From Catenaria anguillulae PL171 (lineage: Eukaryota; Blastocladiomycota; Blastocladiomycetes; Blastocladiales; Catenariaceae), in contig MCFL01000010.1 of assembly GCA_002102555.1 (NCBI GenBank), positions 310,001-374,000 on the forward strand: DNA of 64,000 bases. Direction: 5' to 3'. Below, one piece after another: positions 43,678 through 55,456 of the stretch (positions are counted from its first letter, which is position 1; every line of letters begins with the position of its first letter). Below the pieces are notes generated by a model. That model ran no database searches, was not told the DNA's origin, and saw nothing but the letters and a program-made list of their open reading frames with translations. Made by a program: the position numbers and the translations under genes.

Positions 43678-44584
43678 GATAGCTAGTCGACTTTACGAGT
43701 AACTGGAATGATGGTGCATGGACGAGTGTCTGTGTCTGCAAACGCTGAAGGCAAAGAGCGAGAGACAAAAGACAGTCGAAAATCCACAGCACAAGTCTGG
43801 TGCGCTTGGAAAGACTGTGGAAGTCACTTGGAATGTTCTTGAGCCACGTTGTCACACCACTCACGCACACAGCTTGACATGCCGCACTACCTCTTCTGTG
43901 TATGCAACAGATTGATTCAAAGTTCCCTCCACAAGCGCAATCTTCGTAAAAACGTCGCACAACGATCCATCCATGCTCGCTATATGCAGTGCACCCGACT
44001 CCTTTTCAGGCTTTTGTGTTCCATGGGTCTGGAAAAAACTCTATTTGAGCTGGCCAAAACGCAAATGGATAGAATCGACACTGGTCACTGAAACCAAATG
44101 AATGCGCGTGCCCTTGGCCGTATGGGAACAGGCAGTGAATTGGTTGTCAGTTGTTGCAGCGCTTTCATACGTTGCTAGGGTGTTGTACTTGGCGTCCGCA
44201 CATCATCAGCAGTGTTTATTCTGTCTCAAATGTCTCACTCGTCATCTCGGACGTGGACTTCAATCTGTCGGCAAAACCCAAGAGCCATGCACGTGTGTGG
44301 CTGAGCCGGGGTGGGGAACGCGATTCAGCAAATCCCGTTCTCCTCGTCGTCTGACTGGCGTCTGGCGTCTTGCTTCGTGGATCCCGGCCCGGGCCTCTGA
44401 AGAGAAAGAGCACTCTTTGCCTCATGTCGAAGCACAACAAATCCATGCAGCGGATACAGTAGGTAGCTCGGCAGCGTACCCCAAACATTGTGGCCTACGC
44501 AACCTCTCCCGACCGACCAGCAACTCGACACTTCTTTGGATCGACCAAGCACCGAGCAACCCCCAACAATTCAACCTCAACACA
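43678..44584. other. Divergent intergenic region of the channel and APH genes
   Basis: About 900 bases. One frame on the plus strand is open into the APH gene but has no protein-like pattern before the ATG at 44585. Presumably both promoters. Nothing else recognised. Confidence 0.5.
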
Positions 44585-46124
44585 ATGACATCCTCAACAT
44601 CGCCCTCGGCTGCCCCAGCGGCATCCAAAGCACATGCCCCTCGTGGCCAAGCGACTCATTCGGTTGACAAGTGCGTCATTCTGTTTCACCGCCGCCCTGT
44701 CTCGCGGCAGACCTCAAGTCTGACCCTTGGCGCACTCTCACAGGAAAGACCTTGGCTTCGACTTCAATAAGCTAGTGCTTCACCTCTACGAAACCGTCCC
44801 GCAGTTCATTGCCCCCTTGCGCATCGAAAAGTTTGCTCTGGGGCAATCCAACCCCACCTATTTCCTCGTCGATGGCCGGTCCGTTTGATTTCTTGCCTGT
44901 TTCATCATTCGTGATTACATGTAACTCATCGTCGTCTCCTGTTGTCATAGCGAGCAAAAGTACGTTTTGCGCAAGAAGCCCGCCGGCGCTTTGCTTTCGC
45001 CAACCGCACACGCCGTGGAACGCGAGTACCAGGTGCTCCACGGACTGGGCACTTGCGGCCAAGTACCTGTACCGCGCGTGTACACCCTGTGCACGGATTC
45101 GTCCGTCATTGGGACACCATTTTATGTATGTACGATTTTATGGCTGGATCGATGCATGCGGCCTTGATGACGAGCGTGCTTACATGCCCGTCGTTACCGT
45201 CTTTATCAGGTCATGGAATTCGTCAAGGGTCGCATCTTCCCGTCACCCGCACTGCCCGAAATCCCGTCCAAGGACCGCCGCGCATAGTACGCATTTCTTG
45301 CCTTGACTCGATTCATTTTGCAATTCCTCACGTCAATCCTCCATTTCTCTGATACAGCTGGGAAGCCGCCATCCGCACCCTCGCACGCTTGCATTCAACC
45401 GACCTTCACAAAGCACAGCTCGCCTCATACGGCCCGTCCAGCGGCTTTTACCAGCGCCAGCTGAAAACGCTACTCAAGGTGAGCGACGCGCAAGCGCAAG
45501 TCAAGGATGCCAAGGGCAAACCCGTGGGTGTCATGCCTGGGCGTGACATGCTCAAGCAGTGGTTTGAGGCAAACATGCCCAAGGACGAGGCGACTATCAT
45601 TCACGGCGATTACAAGTTTGACAATCGTACGTCTCTTCTTTTCTCGCGCAATCCAGAAAACAGCGATCTGATCGACCGCCCGCTCTCCACAATCACCAGT
45701 CATCTTCCACCCGACCCGCCCCGAAGTCATCGGCATCCTTGACTGGGAACTCTCGACGCTGGGCCACCCATTGTCGGACCTTGCCAACTTCCTCATGTCC
45801 CACTATGCCCCTTCGCAAATGACGCACTCGTCGATTGTGGGCATCCAAGGTCGCGCCGCCGACCTGGGCATCCCAACATTGACGGAATGCCTTGACCTGT
45901 ACGCACAAGCTGCAGGCCGGCCACGGATCGCCGCCTTTGACTTTTATGCAGCGTTTGTGTTTTTCAAGTTTGCCGTCATCACGCAGGGCGTAAAGGCGCG
46001 CATGTATCGTGGGCAGGCGTCGTCGAGGGAGGCCGGCGAGGCCAGTCGGTTGTTTGAGCCGTGTGCCGAGATTGCCGGCAGGATTATTCGTGAGGCGGGC
46101 GGCAAGGGTAAGAGTAAGTTGTAA
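44585..46124 (+). CDS. APH-type phosphotransferase of the ACAD10/11 N-terminal class, PTS1
   Basis: Protein-kinase-like fold that in human ACAD10 and ACAD11 precedes the acyl-CoA dehydrogenase and phosphorylates 4-hydroxyacyl-CoA. About six exons joined by gtacg-type donors. Order: [15 protein letters not shown] (glycine loop), [20 protein letters not shown] (catalytic lysine), EREYQVL (partner Glu), [20 protein letters not shown], then [10 protein letters not shown] (catalytic Asp and Asn) and [20 protein letters not shown] (metal-binding Asp). All catalytic residues are present. It ends GKGKSKL, a textbook peroxisomal signal. The dehydrogenase partner is a separate gene 14 kb upstream. In this genome segment the two halves are thus encoded apart. 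The start ATG (MTSSTSPSA) opens a short disordered leader. Confidence 0.88.
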
Positions 46125-46673
46125 ACGCCGCTGGTCGAGTAGTTGTGCCCTCCTCTCTCCATTCTTTTCTTCTGCTCCAACGTTTCTATTACCCCAGTCA
46201 AGTCACGCCCGTCGTGGGATGACGGGCAGGCGGGCGATGGCCCCGTCATGGGCTTGTGCTTGTGTGCGTGTTGATTGTGTTTCCTGTCGATTAATTCCTA
46301 TCGATTATCGATGCAATCGAGACATTTTTCCCCTTGTCGGAAGGTCGCCAGTCCCGCGAATCACTGACAGACGAAGAATTAGACGGAGTGGCAGATCGGC
46401 AACCATGGACTCCCACGCAACGGATTGAGCGAATGCAGAGAGACATTAATCATCTTGCCTTCCATGTACGCATTCATGCACTCGGCTCGATGGCACTCGA
46501 TGCATCCATGGCTCCAGTATTGGCGTCTGCCCAACATCGCCGTCTTGGGTCGTCTTGACGTCCAACTGACTCCCTTGACTGTCCACCAATCTGCCTTTCC
46601 CAACATGAACAGAAGCACAAGCTGCTTCATCGCCTGTCAACGTTACCCAGAATCAACATCATTTACCACAATC
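46125..46673. other. Intergenic region between the APH kinase and NC2-beta genes
   Basis: About 550 bases with short unbiased frames. It should carry the kinase 3' region and the NC2-beta promoter. No repeat or RNA recognised. Confidence 0.5.
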
Positions 46674-47346
46674 ATGTCATCCGATACCGCTGATGAGGAA
46701 CTTACCCTTCCCAAGGGTGTGTGCTATCTTGCGTTACCTTGACTGCAACAGCGTTCATCCAGCTCACCAACCCACTTGTCCGCTGCGTACAGCGACCGTG
46801 CTCAAAATCATTAGCGAAATGCTCCCGCCGGACATGCAATGTGCCAAGGAAACCCGCGAACTGTTGACTGATTGCTGCGTTGGTCCGTCATCGTCCCCGT
46901 CTTGCGGCCGAACCGCATTCCGAACCCTGAACCTGACGATTATGACGGCGACCACCTCCTCGCATAACAATAGAATTCATTCACCTCATCAGCTCGGAAG
47001 CAAACGACATTTGCGAAAAGGACTCGCGCAAAACCATCTCGCCCGACCACGTCATTACCGCCCTTAAGGAGCTTGGATTCGAGGATTTTGTCAAGGAAGT
47101 GCAAGGGTCTTGGGGAGAGCACAAGGAGGTCCAAAAGGTACAATGTTTTTTTTGCCCAATCTGCTGTGCGTCGTCTGACTTACCGACTTGCGCTGCGCCT
47201 CAACAGGAAAGGTCACAACGGTCCGAGCGGTTGCGGAAAACCGACTTGAGTTCCGAGGAAATGGCCAGGCACAGGAGGAAATGTTTGCCCAAGCTCGTGC
47301 GAGGTTGCAGCAGCAGCAGTCGCAACAGTCACAGCAGACGCAGTGA
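46674..47346 (+). CDS. NC2B: Negative cofactor 2 beta subunit (Dr1), histone-fold repressor
   Basis: Pairs with NC2-alpha (DRAP1) and clamps TBP on promoters, repressing TFIIB entry. Exons start MSSDTADEELTLPK, then after an intron (gtgtgt to tgcgtacag) ATVLKIISEMLPPDMQ and CAKETRELLTDCCV, then EFIHLISSEANDICEKDSR and KTISPDHVITALKELGFEDF, which is the complete histone fold in the Dr1 order. The last exon has the basic KERSQRSERLRKTDLSSEE segment and a Gln-rich end, EEMFAQARARLQQQQS. Between these two near 47263 the frame slips by what looks like one missing base (atggcc). The family's Q-rich C-terminal repression region is therefore present but out of frame in the given sequence. Confidence 0.9.
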
Positions 47347-47609
47347 GAATTGTGTTGGAGGGTTTCATTTGCTTTGGTCCAATTCATTTCATTTACCTGC
47401 CTTTTGTTTTCCGCTCTTCATCAAGGTCCATACCTGTGGTCCTTGCAAATGACGACCGATGGCTCTAGCTCCAAGGCAAACAGATGATCGCACAGGAACA
47501 ACTCAGTACTGTATATCAATACATGATCAAATCAATGCAATGAGCAAACAAGAAAACAACACAAAAATGGCACCAAGAAAACAAGATCTCGGTTCAACTC
47601 GTTCACGGC

Positions 47610-50600
47610 TTAGTTACCGCGACGCGGGCGCTTGCCGTACACAGGCTCGGGCTCGGCCGTGGGCGTGGGCGAGGGCTTGGGGCGCTTGCCGTAGCCGGGC
47701 GGGCGCTTGCCGTATACATAGGTCGGCTCGGGCTCAATCGACGTTGATGTCGATGTCGATGTCGACGTCTCGGTGGCAGTGCCAGAGGTCGACGTAGTCA
47801 AGGTCGTGGTCGATGTGACGGTAGAGGTGGTCGTGGCAGTCGAGGTCGAGGTCGTGGCAGTCGAGGTGGACGTGGCCGTGGCCGTGGACGTGGAAGTCGT
47901 GGGCACGGTCGTGGTGGTGGCCGACGAGGTCGAGGTGTGGTGGGTGCTTGAGTGGTCGGTCGTAGTCGGAGTCGTGGCAGTCGACGTCGCAGTGGCGGTC
48001 GACGACGACGACGACGATGAAGTTTCGGTCGAGGTGGCCGAAGCACTCGTCGAGGTCGCAGTGGGCTCCTGGGTGGTGGTGGTGGAGGTCGAAGCCGTCG
48101 ACGTCTCGGTAGCGGTGCTGGTCGTGGTCGGCTCGGACGTGGTCGTGGTCGTGGCGGTCGACGTCTCGGTCGCCGTCGCAGTGGTCGAGGTCTCGGTGGA
48201 CGTGGCAGTCGAAGTCTCCGTCGACGTGGTGGCCGTGGCAGTGGCCGACGTGGTGGTCGTGATAACACCGCTCTTGTTGATAATGAAGGCGGGCGAGACA
48301 TACATGTTCTCAAGGGCAGCCTTGGGGTCGGCCACAACCTTCAATGCCGTGGGCGCACGTACTGAATGACAATACGGTACTCGCCATCCTCAACAGGCAC
48401 AGCCTTGGTCTCATCATTCACGTCTTGCACCTCGGCATTGAGCAAAATGGCGGCCGCCTCACGGTTTTGTGCGAAATCGTCCACAAGCAAGTATCCGAGC
48501 ACATTGGTGGGCTTGTCAGCGGGCACAAGCGCGACCGTCAAACGACGCACGGGGAACACGGTCGACAACAAGACGGCAGGCGAGGTTTCCTTGGTCTTGA
48601 GATCAAACGTGGGCTTGGCATCCTCCTCAAAGGGCGGAATCGACGGGTCGTCAATGGCGCCGCCAGGCACGAGCGCGGGCATGAAGGTCGAGTCAAAGAC
48701 GGGGTACTTGCCATAGTCGTTGGCCAAGAGCGCATACGGGATCGAGAGCTCAGGCTTCTCGTCTGAGGCGTCCGTCAAGGTGATGAATCCAGAGCGGATC
48801 CAGAAAGCGTTCTGCTCGGCCACCGGGTCAACCGTCACAACAAACGAGGCCGATTGGCCAGGGGCGACGGAAACAATTTGCGACGAGAACGAAACCTTTG
48901 CAAAGGTGTTGGAGTACTTGAAGCCAACAGTGGGAACTCCGTTGGATCCCTCGACCGAGCGGGACGGCAAGTGGCCAATGGTGTAGCGCTTGGCGCGGTT
49001 ACCGTTGTTGGTCACGGTGATGGTGCGCGTCTTGGCGGCAAATCCATCGCCAAGCTCGAGCTTGGACGGGTTCACGTCAAGCGGGTTGGCCAAAAGGGCG
49101 GGAACGTTGACGAGACCAGCACCAGTCTTGGCAACAGACTCGGCAACGGGGTTCTTGGGGTCGGAGCCGGGAAGAAGAGCAGGGCGAGACGTGATGTGGA
49201 GACGACGCTGGAGCGACTCGTACGAGGCGAGACCCTTGGAGGCACCGTTGCGTTGGATTTCGAGGGCAATGACACCAGCCATGTAGGGAGTAGCCTAAAG
49301 TTGCAGGGTAATGTGAGCGGAGACGACCCTCTGAGTGTGTTGGACCACAGAATGGCGTACCATCGACGTGCCCGAAAGCTCAGCGTACGAGCCCAATGCG
49401 CGGGGGTAGGCCGAGTAGATGTGCTAATTCCACGCAATGACGACAACGAGTGAGATAAATGATAGCGAGACAAAGCGAGAAAGAGAATGGGAACACATAC
49501 GCCGCCAGGAGCACCCATATCGGGCTTCATAAAGAGCGACAAGTCAAGACCCCAAGACGAAAAGTCGGAGGGACGGCCAGCAGTCTCGGCAGCAACAAAC
49601 TCCTCCTTGTTGTTGAACTTGACCGTGACGGCAGCACCAGCCTTGGCAGCATCGTAGATCTGGAACCCAGGAGTACCAGAGATGAAGGCAACCGGGTACG
49701 TTGCGAGCTCAGCGGGTTCGAGAATACCGCCGCCCATGGGACCTTGCTGGCCATTGTAGATGATGACACCGGTAGCGCCCGCGGCCTTGGCAGCAAGAGC
49801 CTTGTCGGTGAAGGCACACTTGCCACGACGGATCAAGGCAACGCCGTCAGCAAACGTGTTGGGAGCAAACGCCGTGCAGCCATCGCCCTGGTCCGACTCG
49901 CCGTTGGGCGACCGGATCACCTTGTAGGATTGCGACTCGTCAAACTTGCCCGTGATGCCTTCGGAGCCAGAGTAGACAAAGGCCACCGTGTCGGTGAGGC
50001 CGGCAACGCCGTCAAACTTGGCCGACGCGACATACTGGTGCGTGTTGTCGAACGAGGCAATGCTGAGGCCCTTGGAGGCGATACTGGGCGAGGTGACGGT
50101 CGAGTAGCCTTGGTCACCATCCTATAAGGAGGGTGCGCAATCAGCGTGAGTCGTGAGCCCGGGTGCATACAAAGCAACGGACAGGCGTACGTTGGAAGCG
50201 GCAGCGACAACAAACACATCGTTGGCAACGAGCGTATCAATGGCCTGGGCCTCCGGGTAATCTGAAAAATGAAAGCTGTGAGTAAAGATGTCGACGGAAA
50301 AACCGAATAAAGGTCAACGAACAGCATACCCGAGGTCACACGACCACCGCCAAGCGAAAGGTTGATGATCTCCATGCCGTCTTGGTAAGCGGCCTCGAGG
50401 GCAGCCAGAATCACATCGTTGTCGACGGAGCCCTTGCACCCGAAGACCTTGTAAGCGCCAAAGACGACGCCGGGAGCCACACCCTCAATGGTGCCGTCGC
50501 GACCGCCAATGATACCAGCGCAGTGCACACCGTGGCCATTGCAGTCGTCCATCGGGTCATTGTCGGGCTTGGGAATGTTCTTGCCCGGGGTGTCGGCGTC

Positions 50601-51329
50601 GTACTAGGTCACAACAAAGCAAACGAATCGTCAGTATTTTTTCGGGACAAGCGAAACCAAATCGCTGGGAAATCTCCGTACATCCGAACCGACAAAGTCA
50701 GTCCCATACATGACACGACAGCCGGGACCCTTGAAGGTCTCGCACTTTTGGCCTGGGACGGCAAAAGCAGGATGCTTCCAGTCGATTCCAGAATCCACTA
50801 CGGCAACCTTGACATCGCGGCCAGTCACATCCGGGTACTGCTTGCGGAACGCATCCACACCAGTCAAAGCATGCGCAAACTGGGGCACGACCGTCTTGTC
50901 GTTCAAGGGACGGGGCTGCTGAGGGGTTTGCGAGTACCGAATAACGGGGAAGATCTTCTTGACAGCGGGCGATGCAGCGAGCTTGGCCAAATCTTGCTCA
51001 TTGTCGACATGCACGGCAGCGCCGTTGAACAGGGTCGAGTACTTGCGCGAGATCTTGACGGGGAGACGGTTGCGGCGGCAGTACACGGCAAAGTCATCGT
51101 GCTGCTGCTCTGCGCCAGACTTGAGCGTGGACGAGCTGGCACCCACACGGGCTTGCGCACGACGATCGGCTGCTGGCGGGCGAGAAAATTGCACAATGTA
51201 CTTTGAAGGGTGCACAGAGTGGCTCGACTCGATCACTTGGAGCTTGGCGGGGCGGCCCGCAGCGTCGACGGATTGGAGTGACAGCAAGGCGAGGACCACC
51301 AGGGTCATGAGCACGGAGGGGCGGGCCAT
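47610..51329 (-). CDS. Secreted subtilisin-family serine protease with mucin-like tail
   Basis: About five exons. A signal peptide ([18 protein letters not shown]) and an inhibitor-type propeptide ([10 protein letters not shown]) lead to the S8 domain. The triad is visible: Asp in [15 protein letters not shown], His in [16 protein letters not shown] and Ser in SGTSMATPYMAG, plus the oxyanion Asn (VAAASNDGDQ). A PA insertion ([19 protein letters not shown]) sits between His and Ser, as in Vpr-like and plant subtilases. Then come a Fn3-like domain, a long Thr/Ser/Ala tail likely to be O-glycosylated, and a basic end with three YGKRP motifs. Near 48350 the frame slips by one base between YRIVIQYV and ALKVVADP. 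The protein is probably secreted or wall-linked; the tail lacks a GPI signal. Confidence 0.88.
47740..48262 (-). repeat. Degenerate minisatellite coding for a Thr/Ser-rich tail
   Basis: About 520 bases built of diverged copies of a 12-18-base unit (for example gtggcagtcgaggtcg on the plus strand). Read on the minus strand it encodes repeats such as [11 protein letters not shown] inside the subtilisin tail. All unit lengths seen are multiples of three, so the frame is kept. Confidence 0.75.
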
Positions 51330-52695
51330 GGTGGTGAAGGAGTGAATGGGAAGGCGTTCTATGGAGGTCTAGGATCTATTGGTGAGGTCTAAAGTGGCCA
51401 CGGTTGAGATGTCGCAGCAAAGTCGGTGTCGTCGGTCGTCGTGTAGTTGAGGTTCGGCGAGTGAGAGACAACGGATTTGCAATGGCACTTCACTATGGGC
51501 ACAATGATAGTTGGGGAAACGATTTGGCCAGGCTGCGTTGGAGGAATGTTGATGGTTTTGATGCCTGCAGCCATAGCCAGGAAAAACGCATGGGTCAATG
51601 GATATCCCGTCGATTCGTCATTGCACCCCAGCCAGGGACCTGGATGAATGCTGCACATCACAGAGTCATGTGGTCCAGTGAGTATTTTGCGTGCTGCGAT
51701 TGGCGTCGCTGGACCATCAAAAAAGCCAGTGAACGAGTCATGAGATGTCAACTGAAACACTCGATCTTGGATGAGTTTTTTTTCGGGAATCCAGTGTGGA
51801 CAATGTCTCGCGTTCCACCGTCAACGAATTATTGGAAACATTTTATGGCAATTGTGGTCGAAAACATGAAACGTCGGCGGTGGCACCACCACTGCATTGA
51901 TTTGATCGACTGTGTCTCATGGGCACTCTCCTGTTTATTTTCGAAACCGGCCAAGCGCTCTCGTGACCCGAAAATTCAAGCCAGCGCTGTCTCACGTCGA
52001 CGCGTCCCGGCTTTGTCGACGCGTTCCCAAGTCTTGGCTGGCAGATTGACTGTTGATGGGCTAATCATGAGTCGGGCCGAGACTCGGACACTTCATGATT
52101 CATGAACAAAGTTGTCGCTCGAGCACCATGATGTGCCGCCAATGCACCAGCATGTGAGCAGGCGCGAGCGTCGACAGCAGTCTCAGCTTGCGTCACCATG
52201 AGCGGTGTGAAGCAACGTTGAAGCCACGCAAGTCTCAAGGACAGAGGGGCGGTCAAAGTGGCAAAACACCTAAGTGCATAGAACCAATACGTGCTCTCCA
52301 CACGACCCTTTTCGGAATCAGCGGTGGCAGTCCGGCGGTCTCACATTCAACAGATTGAAAGGCATGTGATTCAGCTGAACAAATGTAGCTACGAAAAGGC
52401 ACAGTGATGTGTATGTTGAGAGGATGGGGAACAACAAAAAAGGGTACAGAGCAGCGGTGTTTGTACAGAAACAGACCAACACACAAGGAAAAAACAAAGG
52501 GGGATAATGCAACGTGAAAGAAAGCAAGTGAACGTGAACACAAACGCAAGAAAAGGACCCGGGGATCTAATGCTGCCTGAATGCGGCAGCCGAGCGCGAG
52601 TGGGAGAAGAGGGGTGTATGAAGAGCGAGGGCGGGTTACATTTTGTGGCAACACAACAACAATCCGATCGATCAGGCCACCTCAAGCAACTCTAG
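51330..52695. other. Intergenic region, one unsupported long frame
   Basis: About 1.37 kb. A 233-codon plus-strand frame at 51404-52105 has no motif, many rare residues (Trp, Cys, His) and no third-position bias, so I do not call it. The region should contain the protease promoter and the 3' untranslated region of the SH3 protein gene. Confidence 0.45.
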
Positions 52696-55456
52696 TTAGT
52701 ACCGCGGCGACTGGGGCTTGTGGCCTTGCTGCTGGCCGTCATGCTGGCGCAACTTGCTCAACTCGCGGTTCATCTCCTCGGAATCATGCTCCAACCGCTG
52801 ATCCCACGGTCCAAATCCGACAAGGTCGACAAGGGCCGCTGCGTGGCGTGCTGACCGGCCTGGTGCTGGGCATACCCGGAAGAGTACCTTGTGATGACGG
52901 CAAGGGCGGCTGGGGGGCGATCCGGCCCTCGCACCAGCGCCATCCATCTCCTCATAGTAGTATAGGTCGATAGAGTGTGTCGCGGGATCCGGCCTTCTTG
53001 TCCAAGTACACAGACTGGTGGTGCTGCAACTGCGGGTCGTCGAGCACAGACATGAGTGCCGAGAAGGAGAAGCGCGAGTTGTGGTGGTCGTTGGTGGCCG
53101 ACGAAACAATCGAGTCGCGCACGTCCGGTGGGAGCTTGGCCACCTTGAACTCGATCGTCTCACGCTTCTTCTTGTCCTTGAGCTCGGGGGCAATTTCACC
53201 GCCACGCTCGTCGGCAGAGATCTTTTCGAGCACGGCCATGAGCGCGGAAATGCTCGACGGATCGGCTGGAACGGCGGTTTGGCGCGGATCAGCCTCCTGT
53301 TGCTGTTGCTGCTGTGGTTGCTGCTGCTGTTGCTTAGCGCCCACGTTCGAGCCAGGGCCTTTGGAGAAATCGACATCCAGCGGAGCATCGTCAATCATGA
53401 CATCCAACTTGACCGACTTGCGGTATTGCGACAAGCGATCCGAGTTGCCATACATGGACTGGCGCGTGGGTACGGCCACCGGATTCTCGCGCTCGTCGCC
53501 CACGGGCTCGGCAAAGTTGAGCGGGAAGACACCAAGCTGGCCTGTCGACAAGTTCAAGCCGTACGCCCACCCGTCATCGTACTTGCTCGTGACCGAAATC
53601 ATGTCACCCACAACCAGCTCCATCTCGTCCGACATGCCTGGGTCGTAGTTGCGCGACGCCTTGTACTGCTCGCCTTCAAACTCGGCCATGAAATCGTCCT
53701 CGGTCATGGTCCCGTTGCCAAACTCGCCGTCGCGGCCGAGCGTCGCTTCTTGGTGTTGTTGGACAACCATCATGGACGAGACACGCTTGTTGGCTTGGAC
53801 GTGGGTTGCTGGGACTGGGCCTGATCCATGGGCATGGCCGGCATGGCGGGCGCAGGCATACCGCGGTCAAACTGTTGCTGCTGCTGGTAGCCTTGCGGGT
53901 TGTTCATGCCGACGGCCGACCCGGGTTGGAACCGGGCATATTGCCGTACTGCTGTTGATGTTGCTGCTGCGGTTGTTGCTGTTGTTGAGGGTACCCTTGG
54001 TGATTCATGCCAACAGCCGATCCAGGGTTGGAGCCAGGAGGGGCGCCGTATGGTTGCTGCTGTTGTTGCTGGGATCCGTATGGCGAAGTGGGCGCCGTGT
54101 TGCCAAACATGGGTGACGTGGGCTGCTGCTGTTGCTGCATATTTTGCATCGGGTACGCAGGCGGGCCTTGCTGGGGCGGCTGGTTGTCAAACGAGTGCGG
54201 AGACAAGGGCGCTTTACCGGACGAATGACCCGAGGCCGAGGCTGGCGCGGTGGCGTTGCGGGGAACCGAGTCGAGGTTGGTCATGACGGGCTTTTGCGGC
54301 GGCCACGAATCACGCGATCCGCGGTGGTTGGCCTTGGCGGCAGCCGCAGCGGCCGACCTGCGGCGCACAAAGAAGAGACCACCGATGGCACCCACAACGA
54401 GCACGGCACCGATGCCAATGGGGCAATGGCCATGGTGCTCAACCCAGAACTCGACTCTTGCGTCGTGCCTTGCTTGCTGGCGTCGGAACCAGAGCTCGTT
54501 GGGTCCGTAGCGGGCAAATCCGAGCCTGTGCCGCTGTTGAGCGCACCCTTGCAGAATTCGGTCGCGGGACCGGCAGGGCACGTCTGTGCATTGCAGATTG
54601 GGCCGCGCTCTTGGTAGCCGCAGTTGTCCTTTTCAATGTCGGTTGTGCTCAGGCACTCGGAAGTAGTTGTGGTGCCGTTGAATGCACCAAAGCGTTCGCA
54701 GAGGGTTTGGAAGCTGTTGACGTGGCCAGTGCGAACAGCCGAAGATCCAGGGCACATGGTGGAGTTGGAGAACATGGATCTGAGAGAATTGGTAGACTGA
54801 CGTGTGGGAAGAATGCCAGAAGGTCAGTGAGAAAATGTGACGATGACATGATGGCAGAAAGAAACAAGAAAAAGATACACACTGCATCACAGACAGACCG
54901 GCACAACCCAATAGGTTTATAGCCCTTGCCCATCGCAAGACGCCTGCAATTGGCGGACGCGCCTCGACGAGCTGCATGCAAGTCATGGACACGAGATACC
55001 GACGGACATGGCCAGAGTAGCCCGTGCAGCCCATGTTTTGACCCATCATAAAGTTGGGATACGTGGGCAACGACCTTGTGCCAGCCGTAATGGTCGGTGG
55101 GTTACCGCGGACCCATTGCGCGAAGCGCTCGTTGAATTGCCTGCCGATTTGTCCCTGTGGTGCGTTGGCCCAGAAGATGGAGAGGGCAGCAGCAGTGTTT
55201 GGCGTGTTGTTTTGGGAAAAGTTGGCCGGGTAGTTGTCAAGGTCAAGGTAGGCGCCATCCCAGGCGCCGCAGAACTTGAACGACTTGTCGATGCGGAAGC
55301 ATCCGCCTTCCACGACATCAGGTGCAAGCGTGCTGTCCGGGTTGGACGACTGGGCGAGTGCAAGCGGGGCCATGGAGGCAAGGACGGCGATGAGCGCCAG
55401 ACTGGCAAGTGTATGGGCGGACTGCCGGTGATGGGGGCGGAAGATGACGGTGACAT
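52696..55456 (-). CDS. Single-pass membrane protein with Cys-rich ectodomain and cytoplasmic SH3
   Basis: Starts at MSPSSSAPITGSPP, with the signal core LASLALIAVLASMAPLALAQ. The ectodomain has paired Cys (GGCFRIDKSFKFCGAW, STMCPGSSAVRTGHVNSF, DNCGYQERGPICNAQTC). One transmembrane helix follows (GAVLVVGAIGGLFFVRRR). The cytoplasmic part has Gln/Pro-rich repeats (PPGSNPGSAVGMN twice) and an SH3 domain: YDPGMSDEMELVVGDMISV, DDGWAYGLNLSTGQLGVFPL. The end, FGPWDQRLEHDSEEMNREL, lies past several frame slips. The layout suggests a surface sensor or wall-linked adaptor that recruits proline-rich partners; ectodomain-helix-SH3 proteins of this kind are common in fungi. The frame seems to lose a base near 55405, 54430 and 53925, and is confused between 52800 and 52990. 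Confidence 0.75.

Noticed and set aside
51404-52105. 233-codon plus-strand frame between the protease and SH3 protein genes
   Set aside because: No motif, high Trp/Cys/His content, no third-position bias and no splice signals; it looks like a chance opening.
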